Of a DNA stretch of 64,000 nt, positions 1 through 8,472 are shown piece by piece. This DNA is from Bacteroides ovatus (lineage in GTDB: Bacteria; Bacteroidota; Bacteroidia; Bacteroidales; Bacteroidaceae): positions 620,001 to 684,000 of the forward strand of contig NZ_CP012938.1 in NCBI RefSeq assembly GCF_001314995.1, in the 5' to 3' direction. Under the pieces are notes generated by a model. It was given only the letters and a program-made list of their open reading frames with translations, was not told where the DNA came from and ran no database searches. The stretch's first letter is position 1. The number at the start of each line of letters is the position of its first letter. The translations under genes and the position numbers were made by a program.

Positions 1-1119
1 TTTCTTTAATTGCTTTTCAAGAAATACAGTAATGCTGTGTATACGTGATGCAATTGTAGTGATACCCTCCTGACCGTGATAAACGGCGTAAAAGCCTGCC
101 ATAGTAGCTAATAATGCTTGTGCGGTACAGATATTTGAAGTTGCTTTTTCCCGTTTGATATGTTGTTCACGTGTCTGTAAAGCCATTCGGTAGCAGAGTT
201 TGCCATATTTGTCTTTAGACCATCCGATGATTCGTCCCGGCATATTCCGTTTGTATTCGTCTTTGGTAGCAAAGAAAGCAGCCGATGGACCGCCATAGAA
301 CATTGGGGTACCCAAGCGTTGTGTGGTTCCGAATACAATATCTGCTCCCCATTCTCCCGGAGGAGTTAGCAGGGCGAGACTTAAAATATCAGCGGCAACA
401 GCTACTTTGCAGTCTGCGGCATGTGCTTTTTCGGTAAATTCAGAATAGTCCTCTACGTTTCCATGTGAGTTCGGATATTGCAGAATACAGGCAAACACTT
501 CCGGTGAAGGTTCAAAATCTTTATATTTACCTACACGTAGTTCGATGCCTTGAGGTACGGCACGTGTAGTCATGACAGCTAATGTCTGCGGAAAAATATT
601 CTCGTCTACGAAGACTACGTTCGCATTGGCTTTCTGTTGCGCGCGGGAGCGTAAGGCATACATCATGCTTACGGCTTCGGCGGCGGCAGTTGCTTCGTCC
701 AGAAGTGAGCAGTTGGCGAGTGGCATGGCAGTAAGATCACATACGGCTGTCTGGAAATTCATCAATGCTTCCAGACGTCCTTGCGATACCTCTGTCTGGT
801 ACGGAGTGTAAGAAGTATACCATACCGGGTTTTCAAATACATTCCGCTGGATAACAGCCGGGGTGATCGTGTTGTACCATCCCAAACCGATATATGTGGT
901 ATATAGTTTGTTTTTAGCTGCCAGTTCAGCGATGTGTTTTCCAAATTCGTATTCCGTCAGCGGACTAGTCAATGCAAGCGGCTCTTTCAGCCGTATATTG
1001 GCGGGAATTGTCTGATTAATCAGTTCGTCCAGTGAGTTCACGCCAATTTTGCGGAGCATTATGGCTGTATCTTGTTCATTGATGCCGATGTGACGGCTAG
1101 CTAACAAATCGGTTTTCAT
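1..1119 (-). CDS. gcvP: Glycine dehydrogenase (P protein of the glycine cleavage system), N-terminal part, cut by window edge
   Basis: The PLP-dependent P protein decarboxylates glycine and passes the aminomethyl group to the lipoyl arm of GcvH in the cytoplasm. The minus strand reads open from an ATG at 1119 to the window edge, 373 codons with no stop. The product starts MKTDLLASRHIGINEQD and continues with GLGWYNTITPAVIQRN and the stretch NPVWYTSYTPYQTEVSQGR, which are characteristic of the GcvP N-terminal aminotransferase-like half. The PLP lysine lies in the other half, outside the window. This is a single-chain P protein rather than a split one as far as can be seen, since nothing stops it here. 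Confidence is high for the family; completeness cannot be judged. Confidence 0.93.
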   Translation of the reverse strand, partial: MKTDLLASRHIGINEQDTAIMLRKIGVNSLDELINQTIPANIRLKEPLALTSPLTEYEFGKHIAELAAKNKLYTTYIGLGWYNTITPAVIQRNVFENPVWYTSYTPYQTEVSQGRLEALMNFQTAVCDLTAMPLANCSLLDEATAAAEAVSMMYALRSRAQQKANANVVFVDENIFPQTLAVMTTRAVPQGIELRVGKYKDFEPSPEVFACILQYPNSHGNVEDYSEFTEKAHAADCKVAVAADILSLALLTPPGEWGADIVFGTTQRLGTPMFYGGPSAAFFATKDEYKRNMPGRIIGWSKDKYGKLCYRMALQTREQHIKREKATSNICTAQALLATMAGFYAVYHGQEGITTIASRIHSITVFLEKQLKK

Positions 1120-1148
1120 AATAATCAAGTATTAAAGTATCGAGTATG

Positions 1149-1226
1149 AAGTATCAAGTATTAAGTATTACTGTAGTTAATGGGCGATTTGCCTTGTTAA
1201 TACCTAATACTTGATGCTTGATACTT
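1149..1226. repeat. Imperfect 28-bp inverted repeat between gcvP and the MBL-fold gene
   Basis: The arm ending at 1170 and the arm 1198-1226 are inverted copies of an AAGTATCAAGTATTA-type sequence (about 25 of 28 positions match), separated by about 27 bases. The left side also holds direct copies of AGTAT(C/T)AAGTATT. The structure lies downstream of the MBL-fold gene and upstream of gcvP, so it could end the upstream transcript or be an intergenic repeat family. There is no clear T-run. Confidence 0.6.
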
Positions 1227-1234
1227 ATTTTTTA

Positions 1235-1873
1235 TTATCTAAAAAATGGGTTTTCAGCTTTCTCCATTCCGATAGTCGTGGGAGCTCCATGTCCCGGATA
1301 AACGACTGTTTCGTTGGGAAGAACAAATAAACGGCTGCAAATATGCTCTATCAGTTCATCGAAGTTGCCTCCTGTGAGATCAGCGCGGCCGATGCTACCT
1401 TGGAACAGAACGTCACCAGAGAACATGCAGTTGTCTTCTTTGCAATAGTACACCAAACTGCCGGGTGAATGTCCGGGTACGTGTATTGCTTCCAGTTTGG
1501 TATGTCCGAAAGTGATGATATCTCCGTCGTGCAGGTATTTGCCCAGTGGTACAGGTTCTTCCTGCAACTGAAAACCAAACATTCTGCTTTGTTTCGGTGC
1601 TTCGTCAATCCAGTACTCGTCTGCTTTGTTTGCTTCTGCCGATAACCCGAATTCTTTCAGCATGAACGGATTTCCGAAGATATGATCCAGGTGTAAATGA
1701 GTATTCAGCAGATGCTTTACATTCAGTTCATTGGTAAGAATGAACTTTTTCAGTGCCTGCTTTTCTTCTTCATAGAAACAGCCCGGATCAATTACGACTG
1801 CTTCTTTAGTGTCATCCCATAATACGTAGCAATTTACGGGAAACATATTAAATTCAAATCTTTTTATTTTCAT
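1235..1873 (-). CDS. MBL-fold metallo-hydrolase (glyoxalase II-like / YcbL-like)
   Basis: A 212-residue metallo-beta-lactamase-fold hydrolase, probably a cytoplasmic zinc thioesterase acting on glutathione-like or other thioesters; the substrate cannot be told. The metal-binding signature NTHLHLDHIFG (THxHxDH) is near residue 63, followed by VPGHSPGSLVYY, FSGDVLF and the final VYPGHG histidine motif. The frame stays open to an ATG at 1894, but I choose the ATG at 1873 because MKIKRFEFNMFPVNCYVLWD is where family members usually start. It follows rsmG by about 40 bases on the same strand and probably shares its transcript. Confidence 0.88.
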   Translation of the reverse strand: MKIKRFEFNMFPVNCYVLWDDTKEAVVIDPGCFYEEEKQALKKFILTNELNVKHLLNTHLHLDHIFGNPFMLKEFGLSAEANKADEYWIDEAPKQSRMFGFQLQEEPVPLGKYLHDGDIITFGHTKLEAIHVPGHSPGSLVYYCKEDNCMFSGDVLFQGSIGRADLTGGNFDELIEHICSRLFVLPNETVVYPGHGAPTTIGMEKAENPFFR

Positions 1874-1916
1874 GGTTTCTCTATGATTTATCATCTATCA
1901 GAACATATAGTCTTGT

Positions 1917-2537
1917 TTAAATCGGAACATATACCACTTTTTTTGTTTTAAAGAACTCTTCCTCGAAGTTGTCGCTCAAGCTATGAATGACCGTTTTATG
2001 TTTGAACGGCATTGTTTCATGCTCCAGTTCACCGCCTTTGAGACAGATAAGTCCGTTGGGCAATGCATTCTGTTGTTTCGAAGAGATATTCTTTTTAATA
2101 ATCTTAATCAAATCCGCCAAAGGCATTACGGCACGGCTGACAACAAAGTCGAACGTTCGTTTCTCCTCTTCTGCACGGGCATGGCGGAAAGTCACATTTT
2201 TCAGTCCGATGGCATTTGCCACTTCGGTTGCTACACGTACTTTTTTGCCGATACTGTCTACGAGGTGGAATTTTACCTCGGGAAACAGGATTGCTAAAGG
2301 AATGCCAGGAAAACCTCCTCCTGTACCCAAGTCCATGATGCTGGTTCCGGGGCGGAATTGGATGACTTTGGCAATGCCTAATGAATGGAGCACGTGATGC
2401 TCATATAAATTCTCAATGTCCTTGCGGGAGATAACGTTGATTTTTGAATTCCAGTCAGTGTAGAGGTCGTATAGAGCTGCAAATTGTTTGCGCTGCTCTT
2501 CCGTCAGATCAGGAAAATATTTCAGTATGATTTCCAC
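1917..2537 (-). CDS. rsmG: 16S rRNA (guanine(527)-N7)-methyltransferase RsmG
   Basis: SAM-dependent methyltransferase that makes m7G527 in 16S rRNA. The 206-residue length is normal for RsmG. The SAM-binding glycine loop DLGTGGGFPGIPLAILFP is at about residues 69-86, followed by LVDSIGKKVRVATEVA and the FRHARAEE segment typical of the family. The N-terminal helix region LYDLYTDWNSKINVISRKD also matches RsmG. It lies upstream of the MBL-fold gene on the minus strand with a short gap, which suggests co-transcription. Confidence 0.95.
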   Translation of the reverse strand: MEIILKYFPDLTEEQRKQFAALYDLYTDWNSKINVISRKDIENLYEHHVLHSLGIAKVIQFRPGTSIMDLGTGGGFPGIPLAILFPEVKFHLVDSIGKKVRVATEVANAIGLKNVTFRHARAEEEKRTFDFVVSRAVMPLADLIKIIKKNISSKQQNALPNGLICLKGGELEHETMPFKHKTVIHSLSDNFEEEFFKTKKVVYVPI

Positions 2538-2650
2538 TGTTTGAATTTTGAATTATAAGTTTTGAATGATAGATGTGGATGAATATCCTATTCTGTCACA
2601 TGGAAGTGATAACAACAGGATATTCATTGGTGTTCAGCTTTTTATGATTT

Positions 2651-3502
2651 TTAATTTTTTAGCTCTCCCAGAATCGGGTTACTGCCTAATAGATGTTCCA
2701 TCATAGCAAATGGGATTGTTACCTTTACAGGTCCCATAGAATAAGGAGTGATATCGTATACATTATAATAGAAGGTGATTCCTTCTTTGCTTAGATAGAA
2801 ATTTTCTGTCGGAGCGATGTCCCCGGTGGAAGCATATCCCATATCTTCCAATGCTTCGTGAGTGGTCACTTTGTTATCTGCCATGAGCTGATTCCAGATC
2901 AGGTCGGTCAATGCGTCTTTGTAGTCTCCGACAAAAATATCATCGAGGCGGAGCGGACGCATCAGGGTGAGGTCCATATTTAAATAAGTTGCCATGTAAA
3001 TTCCATGTGCACCTCCGGTGTATTCGTTATAGTCGATGCGGTATACAAGTAGATCTTTATCATACAGTTGCACATGGCTTTCTATACCTTTATAATAAGA
3101 ATACCAGGCACCGATGGAAGATTCGTCTTCCTTGTCTTTCTCATCTTCGGTATACATAGGCTCGAGATCGCGACGGTATTCGCTGATATAATTCTCGGTA
3201 TATTGCTTTACAACTTCTTCCGGTTTTTCGCCGATGTATTTATCTCCGAAACAAGCCGAAATGAAATAAGTATTCAGACTGTCTTTCAGCATATCATCCG
3301 ATGATTTTACCGGATAAGCAAAATTAATAATAATATTGCAGGCCGGTTTGGCTGTATCATTGAAGAGGTGAGCTGTCTTATTCACTTGAATGCTATCAAA
3401 TTGTAACGCACCTGTATTTTTGTTCATCTTGTCATGACAAGAAAACAAAAAGCCGCTTACCGAAAGTATAATTGCAAGCAGACTGACATATTGTTTTTTC
3501 AT
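2651..3502 (-). CDS. DUF3298/RsiV-like periplasmic lipoprotein
   Basis: A 283-residue predicted lipoprotein. With the start at 3502 it has a type II signal peptide (LLAIILSVSGFLFSC). The body matches DUF4163/DUF3298 (RsiV/PdaC C-terminal-like) proteins, with EYTGGAHGIYMATYLNMD, then LRLDDIFVGDY and a C-terminal GITFYYNVYDITPYSMGPVKV strand region. The frame extends to 3553, but that ATG lies inside a TATATTTG -7 box (3551-3558), so 3502 is the better start. It is a single-gene unit. The molecular function in Bacteroides is not known; the fold in other phyla binds lysozyme (RsiV) or deacetylates peptidoglycan sugars (PdaC), and neither activity can be claimed here. Confidence 0.8.
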   Translation of the reverse strand: MKKQYVSLLAIILSVSGFLFSCHDKMNKNTGALQFDSIQVNKTAHLFNDTAKPACNIIINFAYPVKSSDDMLKDSLNTYFISACFGDKYIGEKPEEVVKQYTENYISEYRRDLEPMYTEDEKDKEDESSIGAWYSYYKGIESHVQLYDKDLLVYRIDYNEYTGGAHGIYMATYLNMDLTLMRPLRLDDIFVGDYKDALTDLIWNQLMADNKVTTHEALEDMGYASTGDIAPTENFYLSKEGITFYYNVYDITPYSMGPVKVTIPFAMMEHLLGSNPILGELKN

Positions 3503-3550
3503 ACCCGTTTTTTCTGTAAATTCAACATTTGTTTTATCATTCACTATTGA

Positions 3551-3558
3551 CAAATATA
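3551..3558 (-). promoter_or_regulatory. -7 promoter box TATATTTG for the DUF3298-like gene
   Basis: On the minus strand 3558-3551 reads TATATTTG, matching the Bacteroides housekeeping sigma -7 consensus TAnnTTTG. It lies about 50 bases upstream of the ATG at 3502 and excludes the upstream start at 3553. No convincing -33 TTTG was found. Confidence 0.55.
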
Positions 3559-3623
3559 GATGAAATTCGTGAACCGGGCTAATAAAAACAGAAAAATTTG
3601 CAGCTATTTATCGCCTAAAATGG

Positions 3624-3648
3624 GATTGGCGGATATTATCCGCCAATC
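3624..3648 (-). terminator. Hairpin at the stop codon of the YecH-like gene
   Basis: GATTGGCGGATA and TATCCGCCAATC form a perfect 12-bp inverted repeat with almost no spacer, effectively a 10-bp stem with a 5-base loop. It begins at the TGA of the small gene and is followed on the minus strand by CCCATTTTAGG, a weak T tract. It is a likely intrinsic terminator. Confidence 0.65.
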
Positions 3649-3880
3649 AATGCTTGCAAACTTTAGTGATATCTACTGTGAATCCATCTTCAGCAGACAT
3701 AAATTTCCCTTTCATTTTCAGAAATTCGATAAGGGTATCTACATCCATGTTTTCTGCCGAGCAGGCATAAAAACGTTGCTGTGAGCCAAACTTCTTAATG
3801 ATTGCTTCCCGCAATGATGATTCCGAGTAGCTATTTCCTTCCATCATGTGGAGGACTTCATGAGCATGTAATTGTTCCAT
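3647..3880 (-). CDS. YecH-like small protein (DUF2492 family)
   Basis: A 77-residue protein starting MEQLHAHEVLHMMEGNSYSE, which matches the DUF2492/YecH family throughout: KKFGSQQRFYACSAENM, then LKMKGKFMSAEDGFTVDI and a terminal CKH. Enterobacterial YecH has the same length and the same ending. Conserved His and Cys residues suggest metal binding, but the function is not established. The open frame runs up to 3982, inside the neighbouring phosphoesterase; I choose 3880 because a TATCTTTG -7 box sits at 3895-3902 and family members start here. Confidence 0.85.
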   Translation of the reverse strand: MEQLHAHEVLHMMEGNSYSESSLREAIIKKFGSQQRFYACSAENMDVDTLIEFLKMKGKFMSAEDGFTVDITKVCKH

Positions 3881-3894
3881 AATCTTTTTTTCTG

Positions 3895-3902
3895 CAAAGA
3901 TA
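3895..3902 (-). promoter_or_regulatory. -7 promoter box TATCTTTG for the YecH-like gene
   Basis: The minus strand reads TATCTTTG, an exact TAnnTTTG match, 15 bases upstream of the ATG at 3880. It supports the short start and implies a leader of only a few bases. Confidence 0.55.
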
Positions 3903-3953
3903 GGGCAGAGATTGCTTAGAAACTGTAACATATGTGACAAAACTGCATAATAT

Positions 3954-5039
3954 TCATTGAAAATTGAAAATAACCATTTCACAATGCGTTCCTATTCTGA
4001 AAGGTGGTCCCCAAAGAGACAATCCGGAAGATACATACACGTGGCTGTTTCCCCATTGGCGATAACCGTGGCTTTGCTCGAATATATAATCGGTCACCCA
4101 ATTAATAGGCCATATTTGTCCGTGGTGTGTATGCCCGCTGAATTGCAGGTCGATGCCGGCAGCTTTTGTTTCTTCCAAATCAAAAGGTTGATGATCCAAT
4201 AAAATGATAGGTTTGCTTTTATCGATATTCACCATTAACTCTTGCAGGGAACGACGCTTGCGGTTATGACGGTCATCACGTCCTATCAGTTGTATACCGT
4301 TGGGAAGTGTAACTACTGAATCGCGCAATAATTGTATTTTAGTGCTTTTAATATATCGGATACTTTCATCGATACCGCTAATGTATTCGTGATTGCCGAG
4401 AACCATATAGATGCCCATAGGAGCTTTCAAGTTAGCCAATTCATCCGCCATATTCTCTGTATAAAGAGGTACGACGCTATTATCAATTAAGTCACCACTA
4501 ATCAGTATCAAGTCGGGATGCTGCGCATTTATCATTTCCACATATTTTTTTAATGCAGTTTTCCCTGTACCGTTTCCCAAGTGAACGTCGCTGATTGCGA
4601 CGATTTTAATTGCTTGGGGAGTATCTTCATATCGTTTATTGGTTAAAATGCTGACTACATTGGTTTCCGGGTGATGATAGTTATATACCCCATATCCCAG
4701 CAATCCCAACGTGAACACTAAAGACAGATAGAACCTATATTTGCAGACAACTTTGAATAATTTCAAGATATCAAACAAAAGCAAGAATAATGCCATGTAT
4801 AGAGTAAATATCAACCAACTTGTTCCAAGGATGTACATTGAATGGGAGATAAAGACAGGCATCTCAAGGTTGCGAGCCAACATTGTGCCGAAAAAGGATA
4901 AAGCACATATCCAGAATAAAACGGTCAGGAATATTTTTACTCCGAGAGATTTAACTTTCAGAGCTTGCTTTGCTCTGATAAATATGTAGGCATTACCTGC
5001 CAGATAAAGAGTGATAATGATGAGTAAATATGTAAGCAT
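3954..5039 (-). CDS. Membrane-anchored calcineurin-like metallophosphoesterase (YkuE/YaeI-like)
   Basis: A 361-residue protein with four predicted N-terminal membrane segments (about 1-20, 33-55, 66-92, 103-120) and a C-terminal two-metal phosphoesterase domain. The metal ligands are all present: AISDVHLG (D151, H153), ISGDLID (about 181-186), VLGNHEY (about 214-219), LLDHQP and SGHTHHGQIWP. The architecture matches YkuE/YaeI-type proteins, some of which hydrolyse UDP-diacylglucosamine or act near the envelope; the substrate here is not known. It has its own divergent promoter at 5074-5081. Confidence 0.9.
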   Translation of the reverse strand: MLTYLLIIITLYLAGNAYIFIRAKQALKVKSLGVKIFLTVLFWICALSFFGTMLARNLEMPVFISHSMYILGTSWLIFTLYMALFLLLFDILKLFKVVCKYRFYLSLVFTLGLLGYGVYNYHHPETNVVSILTNKRYEDTPQAIKIVAISDVHLGNGTGKTALKKYVEMINAQHPDLILISGDLIDNSVVPLYTENMADELANLKAPMGIYMVLGNHEYISGIDESIRYIKSTKIQLLRDSVVTLPNGIQLIGRDDRHNRKRRSLQELMVNIDKSKPIILLDHQPFDLEETKAAGIDLQFSGHTHHGQIWPINWVTDYIFEQSHGYRQWGNSHVYVSSGLSLWGPPFRIGTHCEMVIFNFQ

Positions 5040-5073
5040 AGCGTTTACTTAAAAATCAGAGAATTTATTGGGG

Positions 5074-5081
5074 CAAAGATA
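5074..5081 (-). promoter_or_regulatory. -7 promoter box TATCTTTG for the metallophosphoesterase
   Basis: The minus strand reads TATCTTTG about 35 bases upstream of the ATG at 5039, an exact TAnnTTTG match in an otherwise AT-rich divergent intergenic region. Confidence 0.55.
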
Positions 5082-5218
5082 GGTTTTATTGTTGAGTAAA
5101 AAGAGTTAATAGTGCTGATATGACTCTAAAATAGCCAAATAAAGGAAAGAGAATGTGTCTGTATTGGATTGATTGAATCTTAATTACGAAAAATTATAGG
5201 AAAACCTGTTTTTATTCT

Positions 5219-5226
5219 TATCTTTG
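5219..5226 (+). promoter_or_regulatory. -7 promoter box TATCTTTG for the copper operon
   Basis: TATCTTTG ends only 9 bases before the ATG at 5236 of the first gene of the copper operon, so the transcript would be nearly leaderless. No good -33 element is seen 19-21 bases upstream. Confidence 0.45.
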
Positions 5227-5235
5227 TCCTCTGAA

Positions 5236-5634
5236 ATGAAAAAACTAGCCTACATAACAGCACTTATCCTTTCTCTCCTGATTATCTATTCAGGAGGTGG
5301 AGTCTCTATTGTGCATTATTGCTGTGTCCGTTGTGAAACGGTGCAGAGCTGTTGTGATACAGGCTGTCCGAAGTGTAAAAAGACTCATACTTGTGATTCA
5401 AAAAAAGGTTGTAAAGATAAGGGTTGTACAGCTATTATCTATAAGCTCGATTTGATGAAACATACTACTGAACTGACAACATCAGCTTTAGTAGTCGATC
5501 TTTTGTGTGAGCATTTTTGCTATCTGTTGACTCCGACCTATGCGGATAAATCGGTAGAATATGATAGTCTGACCTCTCCGCCACCTCTCTGTTCGAGGCA
5601 GAAGCTGGCGCTATATTCCACTTATATTATTTAG
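5236..5634 (+). CDS. HYC_CC_PP-type cysteine-rich exported protein
   Basis: A 132-residue protein with an N-terminal hydrophobic signal (KKLAYITALILSLLIIYSGG), then VSIVHYCCVRCETVQSCC and further CxxC pairs (GCPKCKKTHTC, KKGCKDKGC). This is the HYCC...C pattern of a Bacteroidetes family usually found just before a TonB-dependent receptor in metal loci. It is probably a periplasmic or outer-membrane metal-binding helper for the receptor that follows. The frame could start at a TTG at 5224, but that TTG is part of the -7 box, so the ATG at 5236 is preferred. The copper link is inferred from the HMA protein and CopA downstream. Confidence 0.75.
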   Translation: MKKLAYITALILSLLIIYSGGGVSIVHYCCVRCETVQSCCDTGCPKCKKTHTCDSKKGCKDKGCTAIIYKLDLMKHTTELTTSALVVDLLCEHFCYLLTPTYADKSVEYDSLTSPPPLCSRQKLALYSTYII

Positions 5635-5758
5635 CCACTATTTCTTTCTTATTTATTCCTTTGCTTTCTATTGAATATGGAAGTAAAGCGAAACTGAATG
5701 CAACTAAGTTGCATGAGAAATGAATTAATTTTGTATCTCGAAAGTAACTTTAGAAAGA

Positions 5759-7981
5759 ATGAAATATATGATAATAGGACTGTTCCTGTTATTTGCCGGT
5801 AATATATATGCGCAAGTACGGGGAACGGTAAAAGATAGTACTGGGGAGGCTATTCCGGGTGCAAATGTATTCTGGATGAATACAGGACAAGGAGTGACAA
5901 CTAAGGAAGATGGTAGTTTTTCTATTGCAAAACCTTCCAAAAGCCACATGTTAATAATTAGTTTTATTGGTTTCCAGAATGATACCATTCATGTGAGCAG
6001 CAAAAATCAGCAGTTGGATATTGTGCTTCGTGATGGAGTGGAATTGAATGAGGTGAATATTGTCACTCGCAAACTGGGGACGATGAAATTACGCAGTAGC
6101 GTGATGAATGAAGATATGATAAGCAGTGCTGAATTGAGTAGAGCTGCTTGTTGTAATCTAGGTGAAAGTTTTGTGACCAATCCTTCAGTAGATGTGAGTT
6201 ATTCCGATGCGGCAACAGGAGCCAAACAAATTAAATTGTTGGGGCTGTCCGGCACTTATGTGCAGATGTTGACGGAAAATATTCCGAATTATCGGGGAGC
6301 CGCCGCTCCTTATGGATTGGGATATGTCCCCGGTCCGTGGATGCAGAGCATACAGGTTTCCAAAGGAACATCTTCGATGAAGAATGGTTATGAAGCCATC
6401 ACAGGACAGATAAACGTAGAATTTAAGAAACCACAGTTGCCGGAAGCCGATTGGGTGTCTGCCAATCTTTTTGCAAGCACTACTAACCGGTATGAAGCCA
6501 ATGCGGACGCTACATTGAAACTTTCCAAACGATGGAGCACTTCTCTGCTGGCGCATTACGAAAATGAGACCAAGGCGCATGATGGCAACGATGACGGATT
6601 TGTGGATATTCCGCAGGTGGAACAGTGTAATGTGTGGAACCGGTGGGCATACATGGGCGACCATTATGTTTTCCAGGCAGGTATCAAAGCCCTTTCTGAA
6701 ACACGTACCAGCGGACAGGCCAATCATGGAGGGACAATGCACTCCGGTGACCTGTATAAAGTAGGGATCGATACGGAACGCTATGAATTCTTCACCAAGA
6801 ATGCTTATATCTTTAATAAGGAGAAGAATACGAACCTGGCTTTGATTCTTTCCACCACTTTACACAATCAGGATGCTACGTATGGACGCAAACTGTATAA
6901 TGTGGATCAAACCAACGTCTATGCTTCGCTGATGTTTGAAACGGAATTTAATCCGCAAAATAGTTTCTCCGCAGGGTTGAGCTTCAATTATGACGCTTAT
7001 GACCAACATTACCGTTTGGAAAATACAACGGACAATCCTCTCAAAGCCTTTGAAAAGGAAGCTGTTCCCGGTGCTTACGTGCAATATACGTTGAACCTGA
7101 ATGATAAATGGATGGTAATGGCCGGTCTGCGTGGTGATTACAGTAACGAACATGGTTTCTTCGTGACTCCGCGTGCGCATCTGAAGTACAATCCGAATGA
7201 TTATGTGAATTTCCGTCTTTCTGCCGGAAAAGGGTACCGTACCAATCATGTGTTGGCAGAAAACAACTACCTGCTTTCCAGCAGTCGTAAGGTGGAAATA
7301 GCAAAGAACCTGGATATGGAAGAAGCATGGAACTACGGTGCCAGCGTCTCTACTTATATCCCTATATTCGGCAAAACGCTGAATGTGAATGCAGAATACT
7401 ATTATACGGATTTCCTGAAACAAGTGATAGTGGATATGGATAGCAACCCCCATGAAGTAGCTTTTTACAATTTGGATGGACGCTCTTATTCGCATGTGTT
7501 CCAAGTGGAAGCAAGTTATCCTTTCTTCAAAGGATTCACTCTGACAGGTGCTTACCGGCTCACGGATGCGAAAACGACCTACAAAGGTGAACGAATGGAG
7601 AAACCGCTGACCAGCAAATATAAAGGACTACTCACGGCTTCTTACCAAACTCCGCTGGGAATATGGCAGTTTGACGCCACACTGCAACTGAATGGTGGCG
7701 GTAGGATGCCTACTCCTTATGAACAGGGAGACGGACAGTTGTCTTGGGAACGTCGTTACGGCAGTTTTGAGCAGTTGAGCTTGCAGGTGACCCGTTACTT
7801 CCGCCGCTGGTCTATCTACGTAGGAGGCGAGAACCTAACAAATTTCAAACAAAAGAATCCGATTATCGATGCGGCAAATCCCTGGGGGAACAACTTTGAT
7901 TCTACCATGATTTGGGGACCGGTGCACGGAGCAAAAGGATATATCGGAATACGTTTTAACTTAGCTAGAAATAGTGAGTAA
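5759..7981 (+). CDS. TonB-dependent receptor, probably for copper or a copper chelate
   Basis: A 740-residue outer-membrane receptor. It has a signal peptide ending NIYAQ, a carboxypeptidase-regulatory-like domain (about 20-95, VRGTVKDSTGEAIPGANV), a plug domain (about 110-220, including YVPGPWMQSIQVSKG and NGYEAITGQINVEF) and a 22-strand barrel ending GYIGIRFNLARNSE. The length is that of a classical siderophore/metal-type receptor, shorter than SusC proteins, and no SusD follows. With the Cys-rich HYC protein upstream and HMA protein and CopA downstream, the likely cargo is copper or another soft metal; this is inference from context. Confidence 0.88.
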   Translation: MKYMIIGLFLLFAGNIYAQVRGTVKDSTGEAIPGANVFWMNTGQGVTTKEDGSFSIAKPSKSHMLIISFIGFQNDTIHVSSKNQQLDIVLRDGVELNEVNIVTRKLGTMKLRSSVMNEDMISSAELSRAACCNLGESFVTNPSVDVSYSDAATGAKQIKLLGLSGTYVQMLTENIPNYRGAAAPYGLGYVPGPWMQSIQVSKGTSSMKNGYEAITGQINVEFKKPQLPEADWVSANLFASTTNRYEANADATLKLSKRWSTSLLAHYENETKAHDGNDDGFVDIPQVEQCNVWNRWAYMGDHYVFQAGIKALSETRTSGQANHGGTMHSGDLYKVGIDTERYEFFTKNAYIFNKEKNTNLALILSTTLHNQDATYGRKLYNVDQTNVYASLMFETEFNPQNSFSAGLSFNYDAYDQHYRLENTTDNPLKAFEKEAVPGAYVQYTLNLNDKWMVMAGLRGDYSNEHGFFVTPRAHLKYNPNDYVNFRLSAGKGYRTNHVLAENNYLLSSSRKVEIAKNLDMEEAWNYGASVSTYIPIFGKTLNVNAEYYYTDFLKQVIVDMDSNPHEVAFYNLDGRSYSHVFQVEASYPFFKGFTLTGAYRLTDAKTTYKGERMEKPLTSKYKGLLTASYQTPLGIWQFDATLQLNGGGRMPTPYEQGDGQLSWERRYGSFEQLSLQVTRYFRRWSIYVGGENLTNFKQKNPIIDAANPWGNNFDSTMIWGPVHGAKGYIGIRFNLARNSE

Positions 7982-8050
7982 AAGCAGGAAATAGCGGATG
8001 AAAGAAACGATCACATAATAAAGAATATTAATTTTAAACTGATAAGAAAA

Positions 8051-8374
8051 ATGAGAACAAAAAGATGGATGGCCACTTGCGTGGTGGCTCTTTTGAGTGT
8101 AACAGCTGTATTGGCAAAAGATATTCGTGTTGTTGTATTTAAAGTGTCGCAGATGCACTGTGAGAAATGCGAAAAGAAAGTAAAGGACAATATGCGTTTT
8201 GAGAAAGGGCTGAAGGATATTTCGACCGAAGTAAAAACGAAAATGGTAACCATCACGTATGATGCTGAAAAAACGAATGTAAAGAAGTTGCAGGCAGGGT
8301 TTAATAAGTTCAGTTATGAAGCCGAATTTGTAAAAGAAACAAAAAAAGACGATCAGAAGGCTGATAAGAAGTAA
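8051..8374 (+). CDS. Periplasmic heavy-metal-associated (HMA) domain protein
   Basis: A 107-residue protein with a cleavable signal peptide (about 1-22, ending VLA) and one HMA domain carrying the metal site MHCEKC (C37, C40). The fold pattern KVSQMHCEKCEKKVKD, then TEVKTKMVTITYDAEKT agrees with the family. The C-terminus is a lysine-rich tail. It is likely a periplasmic copper chaperone working between the outer-membrane receptor and the CopA ATPase. It lies 69 bases after the receptor and about 100 bases before copA on the same strand. Confidence 0.85.
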   Translation: MRTKRWMATCVVALLSVTAVLAKDIRVVVFKVSQMHCEKCEKKVKDNMRFEKGLKDISTEVKTKMVTITYDAEKTNVKKLQAGFNKFSYEAEFVKETKKDDQKADKK

Positions 8375-8421
8375 TTGAACAAATACCTGTATTAGCTTGT
8401 TTCTATAAACAAACAAAGGTT

Positions 8422-8454
8422 CTTCCCCAACTCCTTTTTTGAGAGGAGGGGAAG
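8422..8454. repeat. GC-rich inverted repeat between the HMA gene and copA
   Basis: CTTCCCC-AAC-TCC pairs with GGAGGGGAAG across a short AT spacer. The hairpin lies in the gap between two genes of the same operon and stands out as GC-rich. It may stabilise or process the mRNA; it has no following T-run, so a terminator is unlikely. Confidence 0.45.
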
Positions 8455-8472
8455 GCCGTAAACTATAATTAT

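Noticed and set aside
572..811. 79-residue plus-strand open frame
   Set aside because: It is antisense to gcvP, whose protein is clearly conserved in that stretch.
6185..6742. 185-residue minus-strand open frame
   Set aside because: It lies wholly inside the TonB-dependent receptor gene on the other strand and has no family features.
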